DNA of 64,000 nt from contig CM061096.1 in the NCBI GenBank assembly GCA_030770545.1, positions 6,119,501-6,183,500 on the forward strand. Direction: 5' to 3'. This DNA comes from Macropodus opercularis. Lineage: Eukaryota; Chordata; Actinopteri; Anabantiformes; Osphronemidae. This document shows, one piece after another, positions 36,637 to 47,100 of the stretch. The translations under genes and the position numbers were made by a program. A model generated the notes under the pieces. The model had not been told where the DNA came from and did no database searches. It saw nothing but the letters and a program-made list of their open reading frames with translations. Position 1 is the first letter of the stretch, and each line of letters starts with the position of its first letter.

Positions 36637-38748
36637 AACATGCAAGACGTGGGAAAAGAAAGGAGGCGGCTTGAACCACGGATAGCAACAGCAGCAGAGC
36701 AATCACACCAAAGCAATGCCCCCCATGCCTGGCCCATTAATAACAGTAATACGCACACCGCACCCAAGCCAGCACTGCCGAAAGCACCACTGACACTTTA
36801 ATGGGCATTTTTTACTTTTGTTTTTAAATAATGCATGTGCTGCTTGTCAGCACTGCTTCACTCCACCCCTGGTGTGCCTTTGTGCAGCGTTCCTTTGTGC
36901 AGGAATTACAATAGAGACCTGTGCTTTCTGTGCCGCCTGCTCCATAAGCTGCATTCATCACATACGTGGGGACGTAGCCGGCGCAGTACATCACACTCCT
37001 GGGGACATGTGTGTGGGCACGCGTGCATGTGTGTTTGTGTTTCGCGCAGGCTGCTCGTCGGCACTGAGTTAATTACAGTAAGAGCGTCTTCTAGCGCCGA
37101 GGCTCAGTGGCAGTGGACACCACTTACGCAGACAAAGTGTTGATGCAGCAGGCCGGACATGCCGCCGTTTGATTATTTAATATTATTCACCTGTAATTTG
37201 TCTCGTGCAGCAGAGAGACAAACAGATGCAATTCCTGGAGTTTTGCTCCAGTAATGAAAAGAAGTTTAAAAAATAAATAAAAATCCACAATCAATATGAG
37301 CTTCAGTCCATAACAAATGGGTAATGCTTCTTTTTTTTATTTCTTGCTGTTTATATAACGTCTATGTTTTCGTGGCATCCTTAAATAAACCCAGTTACCC
37401 ACAACTCAAGGTTAAACATCCGCAGCTTGACATACGGAGGCAGCTGAGTGGAGAGCTTTGAGGCTCAACGGGGAGACAGGCAGGACTAAGCAGCTGCAAA
37501 GTTTTTAAGAAACACTATGGTTTTTTTTTGAAGGTCGCAGAAACAATGTACTCGACGCCGATGTCAGGGGAGACACGGGAGGGAGCACGGGAGAAAGAGT
37601 CCGACAGTGCAGAGCAATTTCCATGATGTAATGACACCCACTCAAATCTGGTCAGCTAGTTCCTGATTGTTGTCGGCCGAACTGTTATTTCCAGGAGTCT
37701 CTGAAGTGAGCGGGTGATTTTATCATGTGTTTTGTGTGATCTCACGTTGTTCTGCTTCCCTTCATCTCAAACTCTGGGTGTATTATGGAGGTAAAATGTG
37801 ATTGGATCTATTTTGGAAGCTGCTAATCTAATAAATACTCACCTTTGTTAAAATCACAACGTTAGGTTTATTAAAATACGTACAGTAATGTCCCAGGAAC
37901 ACAGTTTTACTTTTTATGATGAAAGAAGCCCTTAATGCATTTACTGACAGGAGTTAGTGGAAAATCTTGTCCTGACTGAGACAAGGAGCAGCAGTGAGTT
38001 ACAGACAATCATAAAACATTTGTAAAATCATAAATTAATCACAATATGGGTGCATCAGTCGTTCGGGCTAAATGGGGTTCTTATCTGCTCCATAAACCTC
38101 TTGAACACAAGCCGTGAAGACGGTTTGTTACCTTGTTCGCGATGTCGTCGGTTTAAAATCATCGCCCGGGCTTGTGAAACTACACGTTGTACAGTTTAAC
38201 GCTCAAAGCCTCAAAATTCTCCGATGTGAGCTTCTCGCATGGACATAAAACACGAAGCAGCTGCTCGTTTTATTACAGAAACAAAACAAAAAAAAAAAAC
38301 AACCAAACCAACGCGCGACGTTGGCTGTCGCTTAATTTCAACACAAAGGATCACAACTGAAAATCCACCGTGCGTGAGATTTCTGCCGTGCATGTAAAAG
38401 GTTTTAGGTTTTTGGTTCAAATATGTGAAGACTTCCCTTTTTTTCCTCTTCCACTCTCTTTGCTGCGTTCTGCTACATCTTACAGCTTGTTTGCTTATTT
38501 GCACCATGTTGTTAGATCAGACGTGCAGCTCTATCGATTCTAGACAAGCTACCTATCTGTATTTGTCATTACATGTAAGGTCAACAAACTTCTGAAATCA
38601 ATATTTATAAAAATCAATGCTGCGTTTCCTGGTTTTTCTCTTCCTGTGACTGAATTTCCCCTATTTTCTCTCGGTCTGAGGCTTCTTGCTGGTGAGTGCA
38701 TGCAGTTGCGCCGTTGCTGCTTCCTGTCTGTTTCAATGACGCCCACCT

Positions 38749-38772
38749 GTGTGTGTGTGTGTGTGTGTGTGT
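38749..38772. repeat. (TG)n microsatellite abutting a candidate splice acceptor
   Basis: About twelve TG units ending eight bases before the CAG at 38778-38780. TG tracts beside splice acceptors can influence exon inclusion by binding TDP-43 or CELF-type proteins (established for other genes, inferred here). Confidence 0.85.
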
Positions 38773-38780
38773 CCCTGCAG

Positions 38781-38890
38781 GAAACACGTTGTGTAAGTCA
38801 GGAAGCATTGCTGTCTTCGGGAACGTGGTGTACAGCGGACTGCTGAACGATCACCTCTGGCATTTGGGAGTGCCCCTCTTTACAAGACTG
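38781..38890 (+). CDS. Candidate internal coding exon, gene unrecognised
   Basis: A 110-nt segment lies between an acceptor-like GTCCCTGCAG and a donor-like CTG|GTAAGA. Only one of the three + frames is open across it. In that frame two bases complete an upstream codon and 36 codons follow, ending in phase 0. The peptide runs from NTLCKSGS through AVFGNVVYSGLL to PLFTRL and has mixed, protein-like composition. Third positions are G or C in 24 of 36 codons, above the surroundings. I do not recognise the family. No neighbouring exon was located, and it lies 5.2 kb upstream of the first-exon candidate at 44.1 kb, so it may belong to another transcript. Chance is the main alternative. Confidence 0.35.
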
Positions 38891-38894
38891 GTAA

Positions 38895-39594
38895 GAGCCG
38901 CCAGCCCCTCTGTGCACACTTACCTCCATTTTGTCAGAAGAGTTTCATGTGGTGCAGTTGAACCCAAAGAGGCTTCAGGTGCAGAATTCCCTAAAGTCTC
39001 TAATGGGCCGCTTTTGATGCTCCCTCTGTTGACATGTCTTAGTTGAAGTTCTGCTGGGTGTACAGGATGTGACAGTCCTCTGCTGTGAATGTAAGATGAG
39101 GGAACCCCACCACATCTTCGCATCTTTTTTCACATCAGGCTTTTAAAAGGCTTTCTGTGCTCTCTGAAGGCTCCAGCTTCAGGTGCAACGGTCCCATGTG
39201 AGGCACAACAAAGACGCGTCTCCTCATCCTCACATGTGGAGCCGCGCTGTATAGGAATCCGTCTTTGCTCCTGTTTCCGGCTGGCCTGGTGTGTTAGTTG
39301 CGCTGGAAATAAAGAGCGGCTAAATAATTCAGGACGTTTAGTTTTATGGCAACAGCTTAAAAAAAAATTACAGGATTTTAATTAAGAGCTGGAGCAGTTG
39401 AAGTTTGTGTTTGAATTCATGATAAATGCCTTTCCCTAATTGTCAAAAGGAAATTGAATGTTTGTTTTACACTTAGTCTCACTGGTGCTGCAGCGCGAGC
39501 TTCGGTACTGAAGCCAGTCCTGTGGAAATACAAGGAATTCACCGCAGCTCTTCTCTCTGTTAATTACCGTCCTCCTTCTAAGCGGACTGCGAGT
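38895..39594. other. Non-coding stretch, no gene seen
   Basis: Follows the candidate exon and would be its downstream intron. An A run is at 39358-39367, then AT-rich text. No second exon was identified. Confidence 0.4.
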
Positions 39595-39760
39595 TTTCAT
39601 CAAAGTTTATTATCGATTAAATCTGTTGTCATTTAAGAGGCATGGATCGCTGTTGATTGCTGCGCGAGGGGCTGCGTACGATCGGGTTACATTAAACAGA
39701 TAATTCGGCTGATCTCATTAATGTCTAATGTGGAGGCTTCTTCGATTATCAATTAACGGC
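39595..39760. promoter_or_regulatory. CNE-like block (possible enhancer)
   Basis: TTTATTATCGATTAAATC, GTTGTCATTTAAGAGG, TGCTGTTGATTGCTGCG-type text, ACATTAAACAGATAATTCGG, GATCTCATTAATGTCTAATG and CGATTATCAATTAACGG occur within 165 bp. Homeodomain and Pbx-like (TGATTG) cores are dense, and simple repeats are absent. A strong enhancer-like block by eye. Confidence 0.4.
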
Positions 39761-42409
39761 GAAGGGAGACACGGGAGGCTGTTAGGGTTCTGGTTTGGGT
39801 GTGTTGACAGATCAAACTATAGATGCTTTCACGCCACACCTGGAAAAGCCCAAACACGACAGGAAGGGATATGTGACGTGCCCTTTAGTTTCAGTTCGCC
39901 TGAAAACAGTGCTCTTAGTGCTCTGTAGCATAATATTACTACACAGACATTAATTACGTCGCCAAGTCGGCAACCGAGTGCTGTCACGGCATTAACATCC
40001 TCTCCGCGGACCTCTGGGTAACGACCGAGCTCTCGGGGGCTGCGGGGAGCGCTTGTCGAGTTGAAAGGTGTGACGTCCCGCTGTGACAGAAAGGTGCGGC
40101 CGCGTGTAGGGCCCGGCGTTCCCGGGTCTCCCCAGCAGTCGTATCAGCGTGACACGCAGCGAGCCTCCACATCCCCAACACACACCCTCTAATTACTGCA
40201 CAGCCCTGCCAGTTTGCAGCCCTGGGCCAGTGCTGCCTGCTCAATGCCAAGATGTAAACACTGCATTATTAACACTACATACAGTCTGTGCACACGGCTA
40301 TGTTTAATATAGTAGACACATGTCTACATGGAGGCATTACTTTAGCGGGATTCTTTACGTGGAGCCGTACAATAGATTTACCGTCTCCCAGACAGCGAGC
40401 TCCAAACTCACCAGATGGACGATTTGCTGTGTATAGTGTAATGTATGCTACAAATGATGTTTAATGATGTCTTCCAGGGCTCAGAAGAAAAATATTACAG
40501 TTTCGCTGAGCTAAATGTGCAGCCTATGCAGGGGATCTGGCTTTAAAGACACAACAAAGGGAAAGTAATTTCTGTTATTTTATGCATATTTATTGGCTTC
40601 CTGGCTGTGATGACATAACACGCTCTCCGTGTCATTACACTGAGCCGTGGTCAGTCTTTCATTTCCACAACATGAAAAAGAACGGGACGCTGAGACCGCA
40701 AGCCCTTTGAGCCGTCACCTGTAGTATATTCCTGCGAATATATTATTTAGTCACGGAACTGTAAATGTTAAAAAGGCTGATGGAAAACGTGACAAATAGG
40801 ATTTGATGAACGCGCCTTTTTTCTGTTTCAGTGCAGCATTTGCAACTGGTATCAGTGTGCAGGGCCTGACTTTCATGAGCTGTATTTAGTATAGAAATGT
40901 CAATAGCTACCTGTGGAGCTAATGGAGCCAGATAAAACCAGCATAGCTGTGGATCCTTGTGAGCCAGCTGTAAAACAGGTCACTCCATAAAGTGAAGTGT
41001 GTGATTAGAGCAAACTAACCTGGGACCAGGACGGAGCCGCATGTCTTCCTGTCATCGGCCAAGCAACAGGGGCTCGCAGCAGCCGGGGACAGGACAGCGT
41101 AGGGCCAAGTGTTTGATGAACGAGGACTAGAGGTCGAAGCAGCCGTAGCTGTAGCCCCCTGGGGGTCCGAGCGGTTTAGAGCGAGTGTGAGAGCGAGAAC
41201 TGGGAGGAAGTCGGCTCGTTGTCTCCTTTGGAGTCTTCCTAATGACAAGATCTGAGAGCAGTTTGACAGAGGATGCTCTGTAAGTAGCAGCACGCTAAGG
41301 AGCAGAGGTGAGATCGTCATAAAATATTAAGTCAACAGATCTCGAGTCAGCGAGGATCGGAGACAGACGGACGTTTTAGGCAGAACACGCGCTGTGTGAG
41401 GCCTTCACTTCCTCTTCTCTTTGAAAGCTCTGTCTTTATAATGGATGGCCGAGTCTCCGGGGAGTGTCTAGACTATGGTGGGAAATCTAAATGGTTGGGA
41501 AAACCATTCGCGTCTCTGGTAGGCAAGCGTGGAGCATCGGAGAGAGATGCTGCTCAAGAGACGGGCAGGAAGCAGAAAAGACCAGAGCTTCGCCATCTTA
41601 ACCTGAATTTCATTTTTCATGTGTAATTGAAGGAGATTCCGGAGAGAAGACACGGGGATTTTGAGATCCTAAGATGCCCTTAGATTGTTATTTTCTACCT
41701 TGTTTTCCTAATCCTTCCAACCCCAAGAGCCCTTCGCTTCAGACCATGATGCTCTCTGTCTACATCCACACCACCCCCGCCCGTCTGCCCCTTTTTCCTC
41801 CGGTCTCCACTCCTTTTTTTTTTCTTTTTGCCTCCACCCTTTTTCTTTTCCTCCTTCTCTCCCTCAGTTATTTATGAGCAGAACTTGAAATAGACTTCAG
41901 TATTTGATAAAAGCGTGATCCTTAATCCAAGTTGCCTGAGAAGTGCATTTCATTTTTATTTCCCATCAGAGACTGATGGAGGAGTGCAGCGGTTACCCGC
42001 TCTGTGATTGCTAATGTAAATCCACTGGGTTCCGGTGGACATGTATAAAGATAATGAGGCCGCGCATGTGTGTATGTGCGCGTTAATGCCATCAATAAGA
42101 GAATTGTGTCTGCGCAAAGTAATGGGAAAAGCTGGATTGTGATGTGACAAAGATGTAAAGAGAGCGGGTGCGAGTCTGAGAATTATATGATGCATGTCTA
42201 GATTCATCAGAAGTGCAATCCTCTTTGGAAATGAACCATTCTTCTCAAACATCACAATAGTTGCAAAAAAATAAAATAAAAAAATCGCTAATTGCAGATT
42301 ACTTGACTGCCAGGGTTTCACTCCATATTTCAGCGTTCGCGTGCGCTTTTCTGGAGGAGGTGGAAAAATAAAATGAGTGATAAATTCAAGATGACAGTTA
42401 TACGCCATA
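39761..42409. other. Non-coding stretch, no gene seen
   Basis: A CpG-rich patch at 39995-40160 (CCTCTCCGCGGACC, GGTGCGGCCGCGTG) is flanked by AT-rich unique DNA. Pyrimidine-rich text at 41760-41865 precedes further AT-rich DNA. The CpG patch could be a small regulatory element. No exon or start-site signature. Confidence 0.4.
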
Positions 42410-42590
42410 TGAATGAGGCCCCTTGTGTATTAGTTCACTCAAAGCCAGCTGCAAATTTAACTCAGCCTCCTTATGTGGCAATTACTGATGGGTAACATAA
42501 CCTGAATATATCTGCTCTCTTCATTACGGCAATGTTCTCTATAGCTGGCAAATGTTCTTTAGAATCCTACAGCAAATTAGTTCCTCCCCC
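42410..42590. promoter_or_regulatory. CNE-like block upstream of the promoter region
   Basis: GTATTAGTTCACTCAAAG, GCAAATTTAACTCAGCC, GTGGCAATTACTGATGGG, TTCATTACGGCAATG and CAGCAAATTAGTTCC in unique, repeat-free sequence about 1 kb upstream of the promoter-like region at 43.37 kb. It could be a proximal enhancer. Confidence 0.38.
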
Positions 42591-43373
42591 AGGACGTCTT
42601 TTATTGGATGATCCAACGCTGGAGTATGCAGCAAAACCGCTTGAGCTCTCCACAGCCTGCCCCGGTTGCCACGGGGTTAATATTTAAAAGCGCAAGCTCC
42701 CAGTCGTGTATTGATGATATGTTTTGAAAATTGCTGAGGCAGGCTTATTGTTACAACGCTGTCTAGAAGATAGCCAAGTCCTCCCACCAGCAGCAGCAGC
42801 AGCTCCTCGCTTCAACCCTCCCCCCTAACAGCAGCCAGATGGGAAACACACCAAAGCTTGTGATGCAATGTAGCCGGCCACGCAAAGGTGTTTGACGCCA
42901 ACTTCATCTGGCCTCTGATCTGCAACAATAGGGGTTATTGCACCAAACACGCTGCTGGTCGCCAACCTGTGGTCAGGCTGCTTCCGCTGGGGGAAAAGCA
43001 GAGGCTGCACAGGCGCGCGAATGAAGACAACCTCTGCGAACTTCAGCAGCTAAAAGTAGAAAACAAGTGGAAAATAGGCTGAGCCTCCCGACTGCCTGTG
43101 GCATACTTTAAGGTTTTCACTGAGATTCCCCAGCTTTTTTTTTTTTTTCTCCCGCATTGTCGTCTTCTTCTCTTCAATGAACTAAAACTGCCACGAGTTC
43201 AGTGCAACGTCTCAGACGCAGACAGCGAAAAGAAGAGAGAGGAGCGATCTGTTAGCCCTCCGCTATCACCGGCATCATCACCATCAACACAAGCCTCTCT
43301 CCCTCCCTCGCTCTCTCCCTCTCCTCCCTCCTTCCCGCAGAGCTCTACACCGCGACTCCCAGCTTCCTGCTCA
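42591..43373 (+). other. Upstream flank of promoter region
   Basis: TTAATATTTAAAAG near 42680 is TATA-like. (CAG)n lies at 42791-42802, and C/T-rich text (43296-43330) leads into the poly(C). ATG triplets occur through this stretch, unlike the segment after 43495, so I place it upstream of the leader. An upstream start site and intron within this stretch cannot be excluded. Confidence 0.35.
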
Positions 43374-43494
43374 CCCCCCCCCCCCCCCCCCCCCCTTCCC
43401 CCCTCCTCCTCCTCCTCCTCCTCCTCCTCCCTGGGATGCTGAATTTTACAGTACCGTCTGCAGGATCCCGGTTTGTTCGGCACACTCCTCTATG
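43374..43494. repeat. Poly(C)-(CTC)n low-complexity tract in promoter region
   Basis: Twenty-two C residues (43374-43395), then TTCCC and about ten CTC/TCC units to about 43431. The homopurine minus strand could form a G-quadruplex or triplex, as seen at many vertebrate promoters. The exact tract lengths are unreliable. Confidence 0.8.
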
Positions 43495-43589
43495 CAGAGC
43501 AACACAGCTCCAGTGGAGGAACGCTGGAAGCAGCTGTCAAGCGCAGGCTGCTGCTGTAGTTGAGCCTCGGCGCCGTACCGACTGATTTC

Positions 43590-43650
43590 ACATTCACCAA
43601 TAAGAGGCGGCGGCGGGAGGGAGGGAGAGAGAGAGAGAGAGAGAGCAGAG
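43590..43650 (+). promoter_or_regulatory. Candidate core promoter (CCAAT plus GC-rich/GA tract)
   Basis: CCAAT at 43597-43601 is followed by AAGAGGCGGCGGGAGGG and then a (GA)n run to 43645. No TATA box is apparent. CCAAT plus GC-box-like text just upstream of a purine-rich leader is a common TATA-less promoter layout. The actual start site cannot be fixed; it could lie anywhere from about 43500 to 43750. Confidence 0.35.
43626..43645. repeat. (GA)n tract
   Basis: Ten GA units, probably in the core promoter or early 5' leader. Such tracts can bind GAGA-type factors and show length polymorphism. Confidence 0.85.
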
Positions 43651-44107
43651 AGACAGAGGGAGAGTCTCGAAGTGAGTGGTGTGGAGAGGCAAGTGGAGTG
43701 GAAGAGTGTCAAAAGAAAAAAGGGGTTACAACACCTCCCCAGATCTCTTTCCTTTCTCCCGTCTGCTTTTTCCCCCCTTTCTTGTGTTGGCTCAGAAGAA
43801 GAACAGAAAGAAGGGAGGCTTTTAAAAATTAACTGAAGAACTAGCTGCTTGTAGAAAAAGAAGCGAGAGAAGAAGAAGAAGAACAACAACAACAAGAAGA
43901 AGGAGAAGAAGAAGTGGGGGAAAGCTCAAGTGAAGCACCACTGAACAGTTTACCAGTAAAGCTCTGTGTGGAACAGGGATCAGGGACCAGTAAAGCTCTC
44001 TGTCCAAACACCCGGACTCCTCTTGACGCCCACACTGGCTGCACTGGTCCCAGTGCTCGGCCCCAGTCTCTTCCGCCCGTCGGCCCAACGTCTGTCCCGC
44101 TTCCACC
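43650..44107 (+). other. Candidate 5' leader (5' UTR) without ATG
   Basis: From 43495 to the triple ATG at 44108 there is not one ATG in 613 bases, although random DNA of this length would have about nine or ten. An in-frame TGA lies at 44024-44026, so the coding start cannot be further upstream in that frame. The leader is purine-rich early ((GAA)n-like at 43868-43914) and becomes pyrimidine-rich and GC-rich towards the start. Loss of upstream ATGs over so long a stretch is typical of a real 5' leader under selection. Confidence 0.5.
43868..43914. repeat. (GAA/CAA)n trinucleotide repeat in leader
   Basis: GAA units interrupted by a block of CAA units. It lies inside the candidate 5' leader, where GAA and CAA triplets act as unstructured, purine-rich sequence. 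Confidence 0.85.
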
Positions 44108-44125
44108 ATGATGATGTACTTTTGG
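44108..44125 (+). CDS. Candidate first coding exon (start only), N-terminus MMMYFW
   Basis: TTCCACC precedes three consecutive ATGs, which is an optimal Kozak context for the first. Six codons follow, giving M-M-M-Y-F-W, then GTGAGT, an excellent splice donor in phase 0. The hydrophobic start could open a signal peptide or be an isoform-specific N-terminus. The next exon, expected in phase 0, was not proven; the 27-nt candidate at 56534 would fit the phase. MMYF recalls the start of a short RORA isoform, but what follows differs and the exon phase is wrong for that gene, so no symbol is given. If the donor is not used, the frame runs on about 66 codons without recognisable content. Confidence 0.42.
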
Positions 44126-44267
44126 GTGAGTATTGGACCACAAAGTGTGGCTCTTTATCGCGCTCGCTCTACTCTGACGCTCGCAACAGAGTTGGTGTGT
44201 ATATGTGTGCGGTGTTATGCGTCACGCTGTGTTTCAGCCCCTACAGTATATACAGCCAGAGGTTTTA

Positions 44268-44269
<2 letters not shown>

Positions 44270-44299
<30 letters not shown>
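44270..44299. repeat. (TG)n microsatellite in intron 1
   Basis: About fifteen TG units, 145 bp after the candidate splice donor. Confidence 0.9.
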
Positions 44300-44300
<1 letters not shown>

Positions 44301-46669
44301 TGATTCTCCGCCTCCCACATGCATGAACACAGCTTATGGTTTTCCACTTCCGTGTGTTTTATTGACGCTGGATGCTGCAGATGCCATAAAGGCCCGCGTG
44401 TATGTGTCAGATTTATTCAGCCTCTAAATGAAAGACGCTGTTTGACTGATTATTGCCTTCACTGATATTTTACCCGTACTGTCATTCAACTTCCACTCAC
44501 AGTCAAACTACCCAGCATGCAGCGTGTCTGCCATGTGAAACCATATAGCTCTGATTTAACGTCGGCGTCTCGCTGAACTGCTCAGGGTCTTCCGAGGACA
44601 CAATTAGTTTTTTGGGTTTCTTTCGGTTTTTTTCTTCTGCGTTTCAAACCCTTTTCTGATGTTGTTTGTGTTGCCCGTGGATCGAACTCAGCCAGAATTC
44701 CTCCTATTTTTGTCTGTTCATAAATTAAGCAGCATTAAGCACAGAATGAGGATGATTACAGATTGTTAAGCAGAGCTGTTGATTAATTCTGTTTGAGATC
44801 ATGTGTGATTAGTCAGATTGGTTTTGTCTCTGTGGTGGTTTGTATTCTCACCACAACAATACCCGCCCAGTGCTCACTGCTTTTTGCACATTTGCACTTT
44901 TTTTTTGTTCTTCTCACATTCACTCGCAATCATTTATATCCTCCAGTTTTGCGAAGTCCTATTTTGTACGTTCACCGACATACAAAGTAAATAAAATTAC
45001 TTGCTAATGCAACACATTTTCCAGCATTGCCACTGTAATGCATTTGAAAATGTGTCTTCTCTAGACTTTCTTTGTGTGTGTGTGTGGGGCTATTGATCGT
45101 GAGTTCAGATTTCTGGAGAGCGAGCATCTTCTTTTGGTGGGAAAGTCACTTTAGGTGGATGACTCCGTTATACATGATTTACTACTTGAACCACCTTATT
45201 TCTTTCTTTTTTTTTTTTTTACTTGGAAGTGAGAGTAAAAAACATGAATAACAAAATCCCGTTAAGCATGCCATGAATGAAACAGCACCGGGTATTGATT
45301 TTAAGCTCAGATGTCTGGCGAGAGGATGTTTTGGGACCAAAGTTACCAGCTCATACAGCAAAGTTTGCTTCTTCTTTCCAAGTTCAGCGGACGGGAAGGT
45401 GAAAGGAGGCCGTTTAATCTTCCAGCTGATGTCGTGTCACTTAAAGGGAACAGTGCAGTGTGTTGCGTTGTGTTTTTGGAGGCCTGACTCCCACACAGGC
45501 CTCCCTGATAGTCAAAGCACTTCCTCTTATGATGCCTCCTGGGTATTGCTGTTTATTAAAAGAGGCTCGTCACTGTCTTCTGGCGCCTCTAAAGGTTCCC
45601 AGCGTTCTCTACCTCCAGTTTCATCACCATTTCCCCCTCCAGCCAGCTGAAGCAATGACCACACACAGATGTAGGCTGAGCAGAGGGAAGCCGTAGCGCT
45701 TACAGTGTAACATTTTTTATCATCGTTTTGTGTTGGACTAAATGAGTAGGAAGTTTCAATATTCATCATCTACTCATTAGAGTGATATTATTAAAGCTCA
45801 GTAAATATTAAAAAATAATTTCCCCTTCTACATCTACAAAACTGTAGTTTTTGCTTTGAAGAATCAAAGATATGTGTCTTTAAAATGACCACAGGAGCCA
45901 AATGCTTATTAAAAAAGTGTCCTCAATAATCAACCTTTAACATAAGAAGGTGTATTTATTACGACATGTGTTGGGGTCTTCAAGGCCAGAATGGAGGAAA
46001 AAACGATACTGAAAATATGGAAAACAATGAACCCCTCCAAATATTTACCAGTAAATCTAATTGCCTAGGACCCAATCCAGTATCAGGATGAAAATAACAG
46101 CACCAAGCACAGGTGGCACCGACGTATGCTAGTTATTCCTCTAGTTATTCATACTGTAGCGCCCCTAGCGGCAGCGCTCAGATTACAATGCACGGTTGCG
46201 TCGCGTTGGGGTTAAATATCTACGCCTGCATAGTTTGACCAATACGTGTTTGTAAAGTTTTAAGTAGAGTTTTAACTGTTTGCTGTTGACAAATATGTTA
46301 CCAAAAAGCAAATAGGTAACTTTTCATTTTGTTAATGAAAACATGCACCAAGCATTTGAGAAGGACAAAGCAGAGCAGATTTATTTGGAGTCTTACGCTA
46401 CAGCTAGCTTGACTCCCAGAAGATGCGTAGTGCAGCTTTAATTGATCTGATCTGAATTCATCTGAGCGATTTGGTTTTTAACTAACTGGCTAATTAAACT
46501 CACGCTGTTTATTTTGAGATGTAATGACAAATCGTCTTGACGATTCTATTTCATAATTCCATAAATGCTTTATCGCTATAACTATGAAAGAATTGGCAGC
46601 ATGTATACAGTTCAACAAAATCTGTAGGTCCCAGCATCACGCTGCACTGCGTCATCTCACCTTGTCAGG

Positions 46670-46673
<4 letters not shown>

Positions 46674-46714
<41 letters not shown>
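46674..46714. repeat. Long (TG)n microsatellite
   Basis: About twenty uninterrupted TG units, the longest pure TG run in the window. Likely polymorphic and Z-DNA-prone. Confidence 0.92.
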
Positions 46715-46716
<2 letters not shown>

Positions 46717-47042
46717 CGCTGCAGAACCTAAAATCTACTCAGCAGCAGCAGATTTGCTGGACATCATGGAGAGCGAAACTACCAGAGAGTGTTGCGCTAC
46801 ACCTGTCACCCCTGAGAAAAGTAACACCACAACCGGCGCGTGATCAATGATTCGCCACCCACCCTAGGTTTACTACACTTCGTGTGTGTGGGAGTGCGTT
46901 CGCCAGCCAGCGTTTAGCTGTAAGAGGAGGGTGGAGCCGCCTCCTGTTTGAACTGCAGGTGGTGAGCAGTACCTGCGGTCCCTCCGGAGGCCTGTCAGCC
47001 GCGCATCAGTCTGGGGAACCTGCAAGCTCCGCTCATTAGAAT

Positions 47043-47100
47043 ATTTATTCACCAAGCAGATGTTCTTATCCAGGGCAATTACCTTTGGCTTACATTTCCC
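47043..47100 (+). mobile_element. Old SINE-type repeat relic (second copy)
   Basis: ATTTATTCACCAAGCAGATG followed by TTCTTATCCAGGGCAATTAC and GGCTTACATTT matches, with substitutions, the same teleost repeat box as the relic at 15458 (consensus roughly AGCAGATGCTTTTATCCAAAG from memory). Only the front part is recognisable. The long minus-strand open frame (46873-47514) runs straight through this relic, which argues against it being a gene. Confidence 0.5.

Larger units (their letters stand above)
34769..38748. other. Non-coding stretch, no gene seen
   Basis: Contains poly(A) runs (35150-35160 and 35279-35289), compound CA repeats, a poly(C) (36132-36143), CNE-like text at 36460-36545 (GCATTCAATAATGTG, GATATTAGCTG) and 37160-37210, and unique AT-rich DNA at 37720-38060. 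The frame at 36818-37143 lacks splice sites and domains. No gene called. Confidence 0.42.
44126..47042 (+). other. Candidate intron 1, first part
   Basis: Begins with GTGAGT. It holds two TG microsatellites, T runs (44898-44909 and 45208-45222) and a doubled CTAGTTATTC with 12-bp period at 46129-46150. Nearby CTGTAGCGCCCCTAGCGGC is text often seen in old vertebrate repeats, but no family was assigned. A pyrimidine-rich CCCCCTCCAG at about 45633-45642 has no matching donor. Confidence 0.4.

Noticed and set aside
44108..44125. Identification as RORA short isoform because of MMYF
   Set aside because: Residues after MMYF differ, and the exon ends in phase 0, whereas the RORA DNA-binding-domain exon is, as I recall, joined in another phase. 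Four shared residues are not evidence.
43446..44143. Several overlapping minus-strand open frames over the promoter region
   Set aside because: Their residues are low-complexity translations of GAA, GA and CTC repeats. The plus-strand leader and start site explain the region better.
43966..44427. Plus-strand frame running through the leader into the presumed intron
   Set aside because: It has no ATG before the leader ends and continues through the TG microsatellite, so its length is incidental.
45633..45700. Splice acceptor CCCCCTCCAG with a possible exon
   Set aside because: No donor within a plausible distance and the open frame ends at a stop after a few tens of codons.
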